This document shows positions 1 to 10,632 of a stretch of DNA of 64,000 nt, in pieces (position 1 is the stretch's first letter; the number at the start of each line of letters is the position of its first letter). Origin of the DNA: Harmonia axyridis (lineage: Eukaryota; Arthropoda; Insecta; Coleoptera; Coccinellidae); assembly GCF_914767665.1 (NCBI RefSeq), contig NC_059505.1, forward strand, positions 21,635,506-21,699,505, given 5' to 3'. Made by a program: the position numbers and the translations under genes. The notes under the pieces are model-generated. The model searched no databases. It saw nothing but the letters and a program-made list of their open reading frames with translations, and was not told the origin of the DNA.

Positions 1-16
1 GTCTGAAGCGTTCAAA

Positions 17-2137
17 ATGTACCTGCGAAATCCTACTACCGAACAATACCTTCATGCTAAGAATATCCAAGCAGCAGTTAAAAATAAAATTCGGAATGCT
101 AAGCGTGAATCCTTCAGGGCTTTTTGTGAGAATTTATCTACTCGCAACGGTGCGAAGTTGTGGTCAGATATAGCGAAATTCCAACATGGTTGCAAACCTC
201 CAGCAACACGGGTCTCTTCGACTACCTGCGGTCAAAAAATAATTGATCGATTGTGCCCCCCTCAGAATACATTGAATATTCAAACGAATATACCGGAAGT
301 ATACCGTCCTTTGCCTTTCCCGCCTATCACCCTGGATGAATTAATTCTGTGCATTAATTCTAAAAAGGAATCTTGCCCAGGTAAGGATGGTATTTCTTAT
401 GGAATGTTGAAAAGTTTTCCAATTCAAGCCAAGGAGTTAATGACCCAGATCTTCAATAATTTGTTTGAGAACCCATATATCCCATTGTCTCTGAAGGACA
501 CGGTTGTTGTGCCCATCTGTAAGCCAAATAAATCTCCAGATGATCCTCTCAGCTTTAACATCTTGCATCTTAAAAATATTAGAATCTCTACTGGCCACCA
601 GATTAGAGAGGATTTATCAGCAATCAACTGACAATCGAGAACTTCAGTTTGGTTTCCGTAAGGGGAAGTCAGTGAATGACGCTTTGGCATATTTGGTTGC
701 TTCACTGTATTCAGCATTCTCAAGGAATGAGGTAGTTATTATCGTGTTCTTGGACATCAAGCAAGCTTATGACTCTGTGCGCTTTGAACTTCTCGAGAAC
801 ACTCTCAGGTCCATGAAAGTCCCTTTGCCTATTATACAGCTGTTGAGATCTCTGACGGTACATACAAATATTTTCCTCGTTGACCCATCCTCAGGAGAAC
901 TTATTGGGCCCAAACAGTCGAATATAGGCTTATTGCAGGGTTCTCCAAAGAATCCTACACTGTTTAATTGTTTTGTTGGTGACTTACAGAATTGCATAGG
1001 TATCCCTGGTGTTACTGTGTTGAAGTACGCAGATGACAGCACGATTATCTCAACTGGAGCTTCCTTCAAAGAAGCATTTGAAAAGATGACCAAAGCATTG
1101 AAGTGTGTTGAAAGATGGGCAAACTCTAAATCACTCCAATTGTCGCCTGAAAAATCCTCAGCACTCTGCTGTAATAGAACAAACCCCATTTCAAATATTC
1201 CATCACTGAATCAAAGGATTCTCCCGATAACTCATTGCCTTTTACTACTCGTTGCTCTAAAGATTTCCCTGACCATATAATGGTGTTCACGGATGCTTCC
1301 AAAATTCCTACTCTCACAGGCATAGGTATATATAGCCCTGTGGGTATCTCCATGTCTCAGAAAATACCTGACCATTTTTCTATATGTTCTGCAGAATTAA
1401 TCGCCATTTTGGAAGCAACAAGAGAAATTAAACGTAAAAACCTGAAAAGATGTCTGATTATCTCAGATTCAATGAGTGCCCTTGAAAAAATATCAAAATG
1501 GAGGAATTCAGCTAAAAACGACCATATCACTCTCGCAATTAGAGCAAACCTGTTATATCTGAGTGACCATGGTTTCTCTATAAAACTTATATGGATCCCA
1601 AGTCACACTAATATACAAGGTAATGACATGGCTGATAATCTTGCAAAACAAGGTTCTGAGGAATCAGTTATCAAGAGGGCAGATATTAGTGACTTTTGGC
1701 CTAGATACAGGAGAATTGTTTGGGAAAGATGGAGAGAGGAGTGGAAGGTCAGTATCGGGAATCGTACCTTTTCAAAATATGTCCACATTGGTTCCTTTGG
1801 AGTCAAACCGTGGTTTAAGGGGATCGATCTTTCAAGGGGTAACATTGTGACAATGAACAGGTTAAGATCTGAGCATTGTTGCACTCCGTTTCATTTGATG
1901 AGGATTCATGTTGTTGATTCAGATCTGTGTGGTTGCGGAGAGAGGGGTGACATCCCTCACATATTCTTTAATTGTCGAGATAATATGATGAATTGCTCAA
2001 GGCTCTATGATGATCTCATAAATACTAGAAGAATAACGAACTTCCCTCTTAACATATATGACTTGATATTTTCCAATGATATTACAGTGTACATTTTGTT
2101 GTATAATTTTTTGTTGGCTTCAAAGATTAAGCTGTAA
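17..2137 (+). pseudogene. Decayed LINE ORF2: reverse transcriptase plus RNase H
   Basis: This is the 3' half of a non-LTR retrotransposon polyprotein, which copies element RNA into DNA at a nicked target. It reads in three overlapping blocks (17-631, 504-1280, 1235-2137) that need frameshifts to join. RT motifs are visible in order: PGKDGISYGML, FRKGKSVNDA, FLDIKQAYDSV, GLLQGSP and the catalytic YADD at about 1027-1038. An RNase H domain follows, with FTDASK, SAELIAI, ISDSMSAL and the GNDMAD box near 1620, then a cysteine/histidine motif (CGCGERGDIPHIFFNC) near the C-terminus. RT plus RNase H plus a C-terminal Cys motif fits the I/R1/LOA group. The endonuclease and ORF1 would lie left of the window. 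Frameshifts mean it is dead. The clade is an inference. Confidence 0.85.
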
Positions 2138-2526
2138 ACTCCTCACAAAGTGTGTGTGCTTTTTTTTTTTTTTTTTTATCTCTGTGCCTCTTAACTCTTT
2201 TTTTCCTTGCCTTTTAGTGTAACGTTTCAGTAATAGGGTAAATCCCAGTACATTTACCTCCTCCGAGAGTTTAACGGTTAGTCAGACAGTATAAAATACC
2301 GTACGCAGACAGTGATTTGGAGACAGAAATACAGCCCATTCCTTAGATAGAAGATTGAGGAGAAGAAGAAAATCCTGAATCCATGTTATCTGAAGTCTGA
2401 CAGTCCAAACAGAGTCCGGCAACCTAAGTTACTTTTGATGTGAGAAGAGAACCGAGAAGGTTATTTGTTCGATGTGCGAATGGCTGAGTCCTAGCACATA
2501 GTAAAGGATATAAGAAGAAGAAGAAT
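2138..2526 (+). other. 3' untranslated region and AAG-repeat tail of the first LINE
   Basis: No reading frame is seen. The stretch has a T-run at 2160-2177 and ends in a short AAG microsatellite at about 2511-2524, preceded by GTAAAGGATAT. Simple-repeat tails of this type close I-group LINEs, so this is probably the 3' end of the element whose ORF2 ends at 2137. A target-site duplication could not be paired because the left end is outside the window. Confidence 0.55.
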
Positions 2527-3870
2527 TTGTTTTTTTACAATGACTATTATTACCTATTATTCATTTATAGTTTAAGATTTTTTGATTGACAAGCCATGTA
2601 AACTTTTGATGGCAAATATTTGTATGTTTTTATGAATTTCTTGTGTGCAAATAATAGTATATTCTAAAACAAGTTGCAGAATGGGCTCCTATTCCAACAC
2701 GAATGCGAAATTCGAAAACGAGCGATGAAGGAGCGAGTTTTGGAACGCATGAGTGTTGGAATTGCCTTCTGCAACGAGTATTAGACGATATTTTCTCTAT
2801 TTCAGTCAAGTTTTGCCAAAAATTGTCAAAATCAATGGAAAATTCAGATTATATATCCTAGTGACTTTTGTATCTTGGCAGTTGGTGTGACTGTTACGAA
2901 AATTGACAGATTACGGTATTTAAATATGAATCGTATGTTTCGAATTTAGACATAATTTACAATTACCCATATGTCTGACGGAATCGATTAAACACTACCA
3001 GAATTAAGAGAATTCGCGAATAATGTAGCAAATCATTTCACTATATCCCCAAATTTAAGATGTCTAAAAACATGGTGAATGCACTCGTCAATTTTTGAAT
3101 GGAATGACATTCAACCAAATTGAAAATATTAGTTTTATTTCGTGGCGGCGCCGCAATGTCATACCTTTCATTTCGATCTTTTTTCCTTTGATTTTGACTG
3201 GATACATCAATCATAACCCGATCCTAGCCAATCAGAAGCTTAAACTAATATTCTCAAAATAGGCAAAACGAAAGCTAATCAGTCCATACACCAGGTTTTT
3301 AGACATCTTACCCAAATTATATTATATTGAATATTATTGACGGTTGTTGAAATTTGATAGGATTGGAAGTCAGCATAGACAACCACAAAACAAAAAATAT
3401 ATCTGAAAACGATGCTGTAATGGGTTCATTACAGCACTGTTTTTAGAACTGTAATGAACTCATTACGATACTGAAATAGAGAAATTATTATTATTATCAA
3501 ATACTGCATTGATTTTACATATCATTTATTTATCCTATGGCAGTGAGTTATCCCATCACACATTCTTGGCACCATGGTCCATGAAATTACTGATGGAAAT
3601 AAAAAGATATCATCTTTCAAATCACTTGGATCAGTTTGACACGAGAATTCTTTTTTTCCTTCTCAAACTTCCATTGAAACATTTTTACTCCATATAACGA
3701 ATGGAGATTGAAGAAGTGATTCCTCCTTGGGAATATACTTTCTACTAGATCAGGCTATTTTCCTTTTATATCTTTTCATTCTCATAGTAGAATTATCCAT
3801 TTTTTTATACTTCTGAAATAAGTAGAATGAGGTATTGAGATGGCGCTTGAATCGGTTTAGACGGTGTTAG
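2527..3870. other. Non-coding stretch
   Basis: No supported gene. It holds a short inverted repeat around 2690-2755 (ATTCCAACAC facing GTGTTGGAAT), the inverted-repeat element at 3046-3325, and paired near-palindromes around 3415-3470 (CTGTAATG facing CATTACAG, twice). A 62-codon reading frame at 3509-3697 looks like chance. The 5' leader of LINE-A probably begins near its right end. Confidence 0.5.
3046..3325. repeat. Short inverted-repeat element (MITE-like)
   Basis: Outer arms AAGATGTCTAAAAAC (from about 3057) and GTTTTTAGACATCTT (about 3296-3310) face each other. Inner arms AATATTAGTTTTA and TAAACTAATATT (about 3127 and 3244) do the same. About 280 bp with nested inverted arms and no coding frame suggests a miniature inverted-repeat transposable element. 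I could not fix a target-site duplication, so family and exact ends are open. Confidence 0.45.
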
Positions 3871-4001
3871 TTTGGGCTCCTCGAAATTCATTAAATTAAA
3901 TTTATCCCTTGTCAAATATTTAAAGACTGTATTACAGAAATATTAAAAAACTACCTGTTCATTATTTAAAATTAATTTGGAATTAGTACATTCACCTGAA
4001 C

Positions 4002-4682
4002 ATGGGTAAACCGACGGTGAGTGTGAAAGAAGTAAGTGAACGAGTTGACAGACTATCGGAGGAATTCAAGAAAGGATTCGAAGACTTTAAGGTACAATTT
4101 ATTAAATCCCAATCTACATTTATCCCGACTGATGGTCCTAATATTTTGGAATTGTTCGAAAAGTTCGAGACTAAAATGAATGATGCAATATCTGAGATAA
4201 AAAGTGAACTGAATCAGATGAAGGATGACATGGTACTTACAAAAAATAAACTGAAGGCTTTAGAAATCAAAGGAAATTCAAATATTCTACTCGTTCTTGG
4301 CATTCCTGAAACAAAATCTAATATTATCGTCGATGTTTGTGAAATTTTTAAGAATCAGATTGGCATTGATATTTATAAGTACGATATAAATAGCTGTCAA
4401 CGTATGGGAAGAAAAAAGGTAAACTCTGATAAGAAGAAGCCGCGACCAGTGGCTGTTGATTTCTGTCGTCGTTGGACTCGTGATGCGTTGTTTGTAAACA
4501 AACGAAAACTGAAAGGTTCGAAAATACTTATTACAGAACTGCTATCTATTGAGAATTTTTTGCTGTTGAAGGAAAAATCTGTGTGGACTCATAATGGCTT
4601 GATTTATTGTGATATTGATGGTAAAAGGGTGCACATAAGTGATAGAGAGAGTTTGAAGGACTTTGAAGATTGTGAGCGATAA
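4002..4682 (+). CDS. LINE-A ORF1 protein (coiled coil plus RNA-binding domain)
   Basis: The 226-residue frame is uninterrupted. Residues about 10-95 are charged and heptad-like (SEEFKKGFEDF, SELNQMKDDM), consistent with a trimerising coiled coil. Residues about 95-215 form an alpha/beta region (NILLVLGIPETKS, INSCQRMGRKK, RPVAVDFCRRW) like the RRM-type half of L1-like ORF1 proteins and the related baculovirus FP fold. In that family ORF1p coats LINE RNA in cytoplasmic particles. It sits just upstream of the endonuclease start at 5117, as expected. It is probably a LINE gene, not a captured viral gene. It could still be expressed, but its partner ORF2 is destroyed. Confidence 0.7.
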   Translation: MGKPTVSVKEVSERVDRLSEEFKKGFEDFKVQFIKSQSTFIPTDGPNILELFEKFETKMNDAISEIKSELNQMKDDMVLTKNKLKALEIKGNSNILLVLGIPETKSNIIVDVCEIFKNQIGIDIYKYDINSCQRMGRKKVNSDKKKPRPVAVDFCRRWTRDALFVNKRKLKGSKILITELLSIENFLLLKEKSVWTHNGLIYCDIDGKRVHISDRESLKDFEDCER

Positions 4683-5116
4683 GGGATTGATCGATGTGAC
4701 TCCAGGTTGTTCATTCATTGGATTTTGTTTTTATTTCTTTCTTTTTATTTTTTCTCATTGAAAGTAGTATAATGAAATTCTTTTCGAGTATTTATGTATG
4801 AAAACAATTTTGAAAATGTATAATTTTGGAGCCCTACTTGCATTTCTTATTTAATTTTTACTTGTGCAGTTTGGGGGATCGGTTAGTACCTGGTGGGTAC
4901 CTCTGGTGCATTATCGTTTTGTTTTTACTTTTTTTTTTCTTTATTCATTTCATATTTCAATTTCATTCAGAGATATTAGACTGACATTTGTATAGTCATG
5001 AAGCGCTGGCTCCTCCTTTCTTTCACCGCAGTAATTCTTAACTGTTAAATAATAAATTGATCAAAGATATTAAATAATACATAATAGTTCTATTTTGCTC
5101 CTTTTTTTCATTTATA
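4683..5116 (+). other. LINE-A spacer between ORF1 and ORF2
   Basis: This AT-rich, T-tract-rich stretch separates the ORF1 stop from the endonuclease start codon. I see no gene, repeat or structured RNA in it. Its length is compatible with an inter-ORF spacer, although another small insertion cannot be excluded. Confidence 0.4.
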
Positions 5117-5267
5117 ATGAAAATATATCATTTGAACGCAAGGTCAATGCTGAATAATTTTTTAGGGAATCTATCGATTCCCTCGAAAATATTCCGTCCG
5201 AGAACGAAAATCTTAAAACAGAAGAACTTGGTGTAAAAACTTGGAATGATAAAAGCCACACCCCTTA

Positions 5268-6048
5268 GGCTAGGAACATAGTGAAGCGACCAAGAGGTGC
5301 GAAGAGGATAGCAGAGAGGATAGCGGTTTTCGAGAGTAGCGGCGATGACGAGGTGTCATCTCATAGTGAGGCGAACAAGAAATCAAGGCGATAGTCGAGT
5401 TTGATCATTATAGAGGAGGCGCGTTTCAGAAAAATGGATTTATACTGTTAGAAAATTCGTTATTGAAACTCTGGTATGTAATGAAAAATGATGAAAATAG
5501 AAGAACTTATAGTGTTCACGAAATTAATAAATCTAGGAAAGTACATGGTGAATTTCATCACTTTTATAAAGAATTACATGATCATCCAGAGAAATTTCTT
5601 TCATATTTCCGTATGAATATTGCAACGACTACATTCTGGAAAAAATTGAATCTTAATTAATGAAAAACTGGACTAATTTCATTCGCTACCCTATCATTCC
5701 CACGGATTAATTACTTGTTTGTTTCATTTCATCCGCTACAGCATCCTATAACTTGTCCAAAATATATCAATTATGATGTTGAGCATCTCTCTGATTCCAC
5801 AAATTTCTTTTCACAAATATCGAACTTATAAATGCCTCCTTTTCCAAGTTTATTTATTAATTGCGCAGCTGCGCGGCGATGAAAGAAAACAAACTTCCCC
5901 GATCTCGCCTCTATCCTCGCTTAACCGCCTGGCGCAACCGCATTCGGGATCGCTGCACTATGTGCTACCCTATTAGAATATATTCGTTTGAATTCGCCTC
6001 TATCCTCTCTTCTTCGCACCTCTTGGTCGCTTCACTATGTTCCTAGCC
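5268..6048 (+). mobile_element. PIF/Harbinger-type element, internally deleted
   Basis: A perfect 38-bp terminal inverted repeat begins GGCTAGGAACATAGTGAAGC at 5268 and is mirrored at 6011-6048. TTA lies immediately outside both ends (5265-5267 and 6049-6051), the 3-bp target duplication of the PIF/Harbinger superfamily. The 781-bp interior keeps only a short transposase-like frame (5463-5660). It is non-autonomous and would depend on a nuclease encoded elsewhere. Perfect terminal repeats suggest a fairly recent insertion. Confidence 0.85.
5463..5660 (+). pseudogene. Harbinger transposase N-terminal remnant
   Basis: This 65-codon frame contains YSVHEINKSRKVHGEFHHF followed by DHPEKFLSYFRM. 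The pattern matches the region just upstream of the DDE nuclease in HARBI1-like transposases, where a W/Y-V-H-P motif precedes a GE-F-H and an FRM motif. The whole catalytic domain is missing. It independently supports the superfamily assignment made from the TTA duplication and the terminal repeats. Confidence 0.65.
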
Positions 6049-7996
6049 TTAGGGATCCGTAGAAAGGCGTTGCGAACGGTCGAATAGAAAACAGCCTGAA
6101 TGCCCTTAAAACTCGGCATTTCAGGGAGAATAATTCAATAGAGTTCAGACCATTCTACAAGAAACTACGACTTCCACATATGTTCCACACTTGCACCGAC
6201 AACAAGAAGATTGAAGAATTTCCAGCGACCCTAAGAATCTAGACAAATACTCATCTTCTTCAAACTCTTTTAGTGGGTTGAAATAAATCGAATACGTATT
6301 GTTTATCCCGTTCTTTTATTTCCCTAAATTCCTTGGCATTGAACTACTTGAAAGTCACCGTATAAGGACAACAGCCCACAATTTCAATGACATTTCTACA
6401 TTAATTCTAGATAACGATTTTGATGTTGCAATCCTAACGGAAACATGGCTTTCTTCGTGTATCAGTAATGATATAGTCCAAATTGATGGATATGATTTTT
6501 TGAGAAGTGATAGAGATGGTAGAGGAGGTGGAGTTGCTGCGTACATTAAGCAAGGTATTAGATATGAAGAATTCGAAATTCAACAACATATAGGTAATTG
6601 TGACAGTGACAGTTGTTGCTTTTTTCGGCCACCTCATCTTAGTTTGAATAAGTTTATCGAAGATGTGGAAAAATATTTTGTCAGTTGTGTGTCCTACCAC
6701 TGATGAAGTTTTATGTCTGGGTGATTTGAATTTCGATTTTATGAGATCTATTGGTCCTCTACCAACTTGTTTCGAATCTTATGGATTGAAACAGCTTTTG
6801 AATGAACCCACAAGAATAACTGAAACATCTTCAAAATTGCTGGACCCTATTTTTTTCATTGATGAAAATCTTGTGATTGAGGTGGGTACGCTCGATACGT
6901 CGCACATTTCAGACCATAGATTAGTTTTTATAAGTTTAAATCTTAAAAAGAAAAAAATGACGCCTAAGATTTTAACCTATCGTAATTTCCGTAACTTTAA
7001 TATCCAAAATTTTCAATGCGACCTTGAGAGGCTACCCTGGTTTCATTTAATATCTGAGGAGAATATCGATGAGAGGGTTAAACTTTTGAATTCTTTTATA
7101 CTCGAAACTTTCGATAAACATGCACCCTATATCACCAGAAGGGTAACAAAACCAGCAGCACCCTGGTTAACAGACAACCTCAAGTATATTATGAGGCAGA
7201 GAGACCTCGCTTTACAGAAATTCAAAAAAACTCGATCTCCTGAGGACTGGAACATTTATAAACAACTTAGAAATCTGACGGTCACAGCCATACGTACTGA
7301 AAAAAAATCTATCTTAATTCTGTAGCTGAAAGACGTAATTCTAAGAAAGCTTGGAAGGCCTTGCGCATCTAAGCCCCGGTGCACACATACGACTTTTGCA
7401 GTCACGACACCGTTGCTGTGTCGTACTTGCGACCTGTGGTACAAAGAATCAAATGGGAGCGTGCACACTACCCGCCGTGCAGTTCCGACGTCGTAACTGC
7501 CAGCCTACGGTCGTTTTTTGGTAGCATGTCCCTCTAGGCCGCAACTGTGCCGCAGTCGTACATGCGATCTCTCAGTACTCTTCTCTATATTGGCCTGTGC
7601 ACACATACGACTTTTGTCGTGAGTTCGCACAATGGCAGAGAGGGAATTGGATATCGATTTCTTCATTGAAGAAACTAAAATGAGATGATGTCATCAGAAA
7701 AATTTATTGGGTAGTAGTATGTTGTTCTCATCAATTCTTCGAACAACAGGATTTTCAACAATTCATCTCTATTTCTCATGATTGGTGAGTCCGCTGGTAG
7801 CCTATATATTTTCTTCCGAACGATTTTATCATTGTCTATAGTTATTGCGAAAGTAATAAAGTGTCTTATTCAAAATCTTATAAAAATTTAAATTCAATTT
7901 TTGAAACAGCTAGAGATTTCAAGATCATATGAGTGACAGTTTCGTAGAAATCATGAAAAACTGAAAAAGTTTTAAATTTTTATGATCCAACAAATA

Positions 7997-8120
7997 CAAT
8001 GCGCACTAGTTTCCCATTCAGCATCGTGAATGTAATACTTTCTGGACTTATTTGATTATAATCAAATAAGTCCAGAAAGTATTACATTCACGATGCTGAA
8101 TGGGAAACTAGTGCGCATTG
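7997..8120. repeat. Perfect 124-bp palindrome
   Basis: Two 62-base arms (7997-8058 and 8059-8120) are exact reverse complements with no spacer; I compared them base by base. The centre reads TTTGATTATAATCAAA. It lies inside the Harbinger-type element but is not one of its terminal repeats. Perfect spacer-less palindromes are unstable in DNA, so this is either a very young inverted duplication or a read or assembly artefact. Confidence 0.9.
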
Positions 8121-8199
8121 AATTGATTCGGCTCCGCAACCACACCGGTGTAGTATGTAGTGCTGGGAATCATGGATGAATGATTTGAATATTCGAATA

Positions 8200-8420
8200 A
8201 TCATTGAATAATTATTCGAATAATTGCATTTTGCATTATTCGAATAATCATGAATATTCACTGAATAGTTGAATAATCAATGACTACTTTTCTATTCATG
8301 AATAATCAGTGAATAGTCGAGTATTCACTGAATAGTTGAATAATCAATGACTACTTTTCTATTCATGAATAATCAGTGAATAGTTGAGTATTCACTGATT
8401 ATTCAGTGAATAGTTTTCTA
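8200..8420. repeat. AT-rich minisatellite, left part of hAT-like element
   Basis: Repeated units combine GAATAATCA, GAATAGTTGA and CTTTTCTATTCATGAATAAT. One block of about 63 bp is clearly duplicated (about 8276-8338 and 8339-8400). It is subterminal in the hAT-like element and mirrors the similar array near its right end. Confidence 0.7.
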
Positions 8421-8605
8421 TTCAGTGAGTAGTTGGATATTTATGAAGTTACGAATGAAAGTTTGAATGATCACTTGACTCACTATTCAGGAATGATTAA
8501 AATAAGGTTTTGTGATTCAATACCGACAAATCGTTTCATTAAAATTACTGGAAATTACATAATATTGAAATTGATAGACACAATTGAATTGAAATAATAA
8601 ATAAA

Positions 8606-8982
8606 CTCCTGTCAGTGTTCGGAATCCAAACAAACAAATTGTCATTCAAATTAGTTCGTTGTCGTTGAAGAAATTGGCTTATTTTGATAAATAAGATTAT
8701 TTGAGGAACGATTTTACTATTAATTTATAGACAGAAGGAATGAGATAAATGCTGTAAGTTCGAACTTGAGGTTCAACTAGTAAACACGGCTTTTTACAAA
8801 ATCTGGGGAATGATACAGGATTCAAACTTATTGGTATTAATGTCGTTCCTTCTGTCTATCAACTAATAGTGAAATCGTTCCTCAAATACTCTTATTTATG
8901 AAAATAAGCCAATTCCTTCAACGAGACCGTACTAATTTGAATGACAATTTATTTGTTTGGATTCCGAACACTGACAGGAGAA
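8606..8982. repeat. Long inverted repeat, about 135-bp arms
   Basis: The left arm, about 8606-8740 (contains CTGTCAGTGTTCGGAATCC), faces a right arm at about 8840-8982 (contains GGATTCCGAACACTGACAGG). The arms are similar but not identical and enclose about 100 bp. The structure forms the core of the hAT-like element and could fold into a long hairpin RNA if transcribed. Confidence 0.75.
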
Positions 8983-9139
8983 CCAAAAATGGCGGTGTGT
9001 GTTGTCACACTAATAGAGCGTATATGGCGAGAGGCAAAACACCAAAACGATTATATCACGTCGCAAAAGGTATATTCACTCATCAAAACGCTCGGATTTT
9101 ATTGGTTCATTAAAACATGAGTTTAATCACTGAATATTG

Positions 9140-9310
9140 ACTGAATATTCTTTGAATAATCACTGAATATTCTTTGAATAATCACTGAATAATCATTGAA
9201 TAATCACTGAATAATCATTGAATAATCACTGAATAATCATTGAATAATCACTGAATAATCATTGAATAATCACTGAATAATCATTGAATAATCACTGAAT
9301 AATCAACGAA
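9140..9310. repeat. 22-bp tandem repeat array
   Basis: At least six head-to-tail copies of AATAATCACTGAATAATCATTG, with a shorter variant (ATATTCTTTGAATAATCACTG) at the left. It sits near the right end of the hAT-like element. Regular spacing without unique spacers excludes a CRISPR array. Confidence 0.85.
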
Positions 9311-9518
9311 TAGATGAATATTCATGACTACTCATGAATAATAAGCATGAATATTTGTTTGAATGAATTATTCGAATAATCGAATAAATTTATGGGCGAA
9401 TATTCGAATAAAAAAAGGGGAAAAAGTCCCAGCCCTAATATGTAGTGAATAGTTGAATAGGTACGACACCGCAACGGGTGTCGTAACTGCAAAAGTCGGA
9501 TGTGTGCACCGGGCCTAA

Positions 9519-9636
9519 ATCTACATATTTGCCCTATTTTGAATCATCGGTTGTTATGCGCAAAGTTACAATATTTTAGTTTCCAGCCAGATTCGGTGGA
9601 ACTGATGTATTCATACTTGACCGGTAGAACTCAATA
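9519..9636 (+). pseudogene. LINE-A reverse transcriptase fragment (left of mariner)
   Basis: About 40 codons read HRLLCAKLQYFSFQPDSVE then MYSYLTGRTQ, matching the RT segment between the catalytic palm motifs in Jockey/CR1-type LINEs. Upstream RT motifs are missing, so LINE-A lost several hundred bases between 7369 and here before or apart from the Harbinger insertion. The fragment stops at the TA where the mariner-like element begins and continues at 63934. Confidence 0.7.
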
Positions 9637-10192
9637 TACAGGGTGGCCACTTTTTCAATGGAATTGTATTGGTAACTTTTAAACCATAAGAGTTAGAAGG
9701 TCGGTCAAATGGAGAAAAAGTTGCAAGCATAGAAGCATTATCAAGCAGCTCAAAAAAATCGAGAATATCAGGCCCGGTTTTCGAGATATCATAAGAAAAG
9801 TAAATTATGTCATTTTGATTTTTCTTTTTTTCCCACTTCATTTCAAATATCATCAAAAAATGTTACAGGAATTTTTTATTCGACAGTAAACTATCCTCAA
9901 TTTGACGTAATCAGATTTCGTATCCAACGTTTCGTACTCTCTGGGCCACCCTCAACCTCATTTTTTTCAATACGGACCTGCATATTTTATGACATTTTTC
10001 GAAATAACTTTTAACGCTGAATTCAACGATATATCATACAATGTCATTCAAAGTTGATTTTCAGGTGATTTTGACCCTTATCCAATTTTCTTAGGGTCGG
10101 ATCTGTATTACCTTCATTTAGTTTAATTAACAACATACAATAAATTTCTATAAGAAAATCAACTTATCCATCTTGAACTAAATGGAACATAT

Positions 10193-10543
10193 TGTTAGAG
10201 TTCACCCTGTGTAACTTCTTTTTAAACATGCCTACAATAAAACAAATTGATTAGTCCATCTAGCGGCAGCTAGATGAACTTGTTTATAGAGGACACTTGG
10301 TCCATCTAGCGGTGAATAGACGAACTCGCGTATGAAGAACGATGAATCCTTCTAGCGGCCTATACAAACAGTCATAGAGGACAACAAGTCCACCTGGTGG
10401 TAAAGGAACGGTTGATGACAGTTACGTGTGATTTCCATGTTTCATTCAATGACTGAAAGTGGTGGAGGTAACACACGTGTTTTTTGAAAAATCTTGTTAA
10501 AGAGAAAGTATAGTTAATAGTGTTGAATACGAAATATCTAGCT
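10193..10543 (+). repeat. Copia-1 5' LTR
   Basis: 351 bp, starting TGTTAGAGTTCACCCTG and ending TATCTAGCT. It contains several copies of CATCTAGCGG/CTTCTAGCGG, possible internal motifs. The primer-binding site follows at once at 10544. The partner 3' LTR has the same length and ends TATCTAACT. Confidence 0.9.
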
Positions 10544-10555
10544 TGGTAGCAGAGC
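10544..10555 (+). promoter_or_regulatory. Copia-1 primer-binding site, 3' end of initiator tRNA-Met
   Basis: TGGTAGCAGAGC directly follows the 5' LTR. It is complementary to the 3' end of eukaryotic initiator tRNA-Met including its CCA (from known tRNA sequence). This is the conventional priming mode, unlike Copia-2 and Copia-3 in this window. Confidence 0.8.
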
Positions 10556-10632
10556 GAATAACTCTCAAGTTTGACAACAGTATTTTAGTCGATATCAGTG
10601 TGAAAATTGTTAAATAAATCCCATATAATAAA

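Larger units (their letters stand above)
5161..6379. mobile_element. Unidentified insert in LINE-A with AATTT duplication
   Basis: The insert is flanked by AATTT at 5156-5160 and 6380-6384, and the LINE-A frame is continuous without it. About 780 bp of it is the Harbinger-type element 5268-6048, leaving roughly 435 bp of its own sequence (5161-5264 and 6052-6379). That residue has no gene and no TG...CA ends. A 5-bp duplication would fit a solo LTR, but the ends do not, so I leave it unnamed. Confidence 0.5.
5117..7369 (+). pseudogene. LINE-A APE-type endonuclease, interrupted
   Basis: The N-terminus starts at ATG 5117 (KIYHLNARSMLNN). It is cut by the insert 5161-6379 and resumes as FNDISTLILDNDFDVAILTETWLSS near 6384. 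Later motifs are the glycine-rich GRGGGVAAYI, LGDLNFDF (Asp/Asn of the metal site) and the catalytic SDHRLVF near 6909. There is a frameshift or small deletion near 6600-6700. After 7325 the frame shifts again and ends in KKAWKAL, the linker before RT. This domain nicks target DNA in living LINEs. Here it is broken by insertion and frameshift and cannot work. Confidence 0.8.
8163..9438. mobile_element. hAT-like non-autonomous element
   Basis: The sequence starts CTGGGAATCATGG at 8163 and ends GTCCCAGCCCTAA at 9438. Read inward, the right end is TTAGGGCTGGGAC, which matches the left end after its first bases. ATGTAGTG lies on both sides (8155-8162 and 9440-9447), an 8-bp duplication as hAT elements make. 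Inside are AT-rich ATTCA/TGAAT minisatellite arrays and a large hairpin (8606-8982), but no transposase. A 71-codon frame at 8898-9113 runs through the hairpin arm and is not a gene. Confidence 0.6.
7373..9515. mobile_element. Second Harbinger-type element (TAA duplication)
   Basis: The ends read GCCCCGGTGCACACATACGA at 7373 and, on the other strand, GGCCCGGTGCACACATCCGA from 9515. TAA flanks both sides (7370-7372, 9516-9518). The terminal repeats continue imperfectly for about 40 bp. An end-like sequence recurs internally at about 7594-7614, next to an ATG-led short frame (from 7632) resembling the start of a Harbinger accessory protein, but it stops after 18 codons. The element is split by the hAT-like element 8163-9438 and has no transposase. 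No gene is seen elsewhere in it. Confidence 0.75.

Noticed and set aside
4002..4682. Possible captured baculovirus FP gene
   Set aside because: The coiled coil plus RRM-like layout, and its position just before an endonuclease start, fit a LINE ORF1; FP proteins are relatives of these.
8200..9310. Regularly spaced repeats that could suggest a CRISPR array
   Set aside because: The units are head-to-tail with no unique spacers, the context is eukaryotic transposons, and no cas genes are present.
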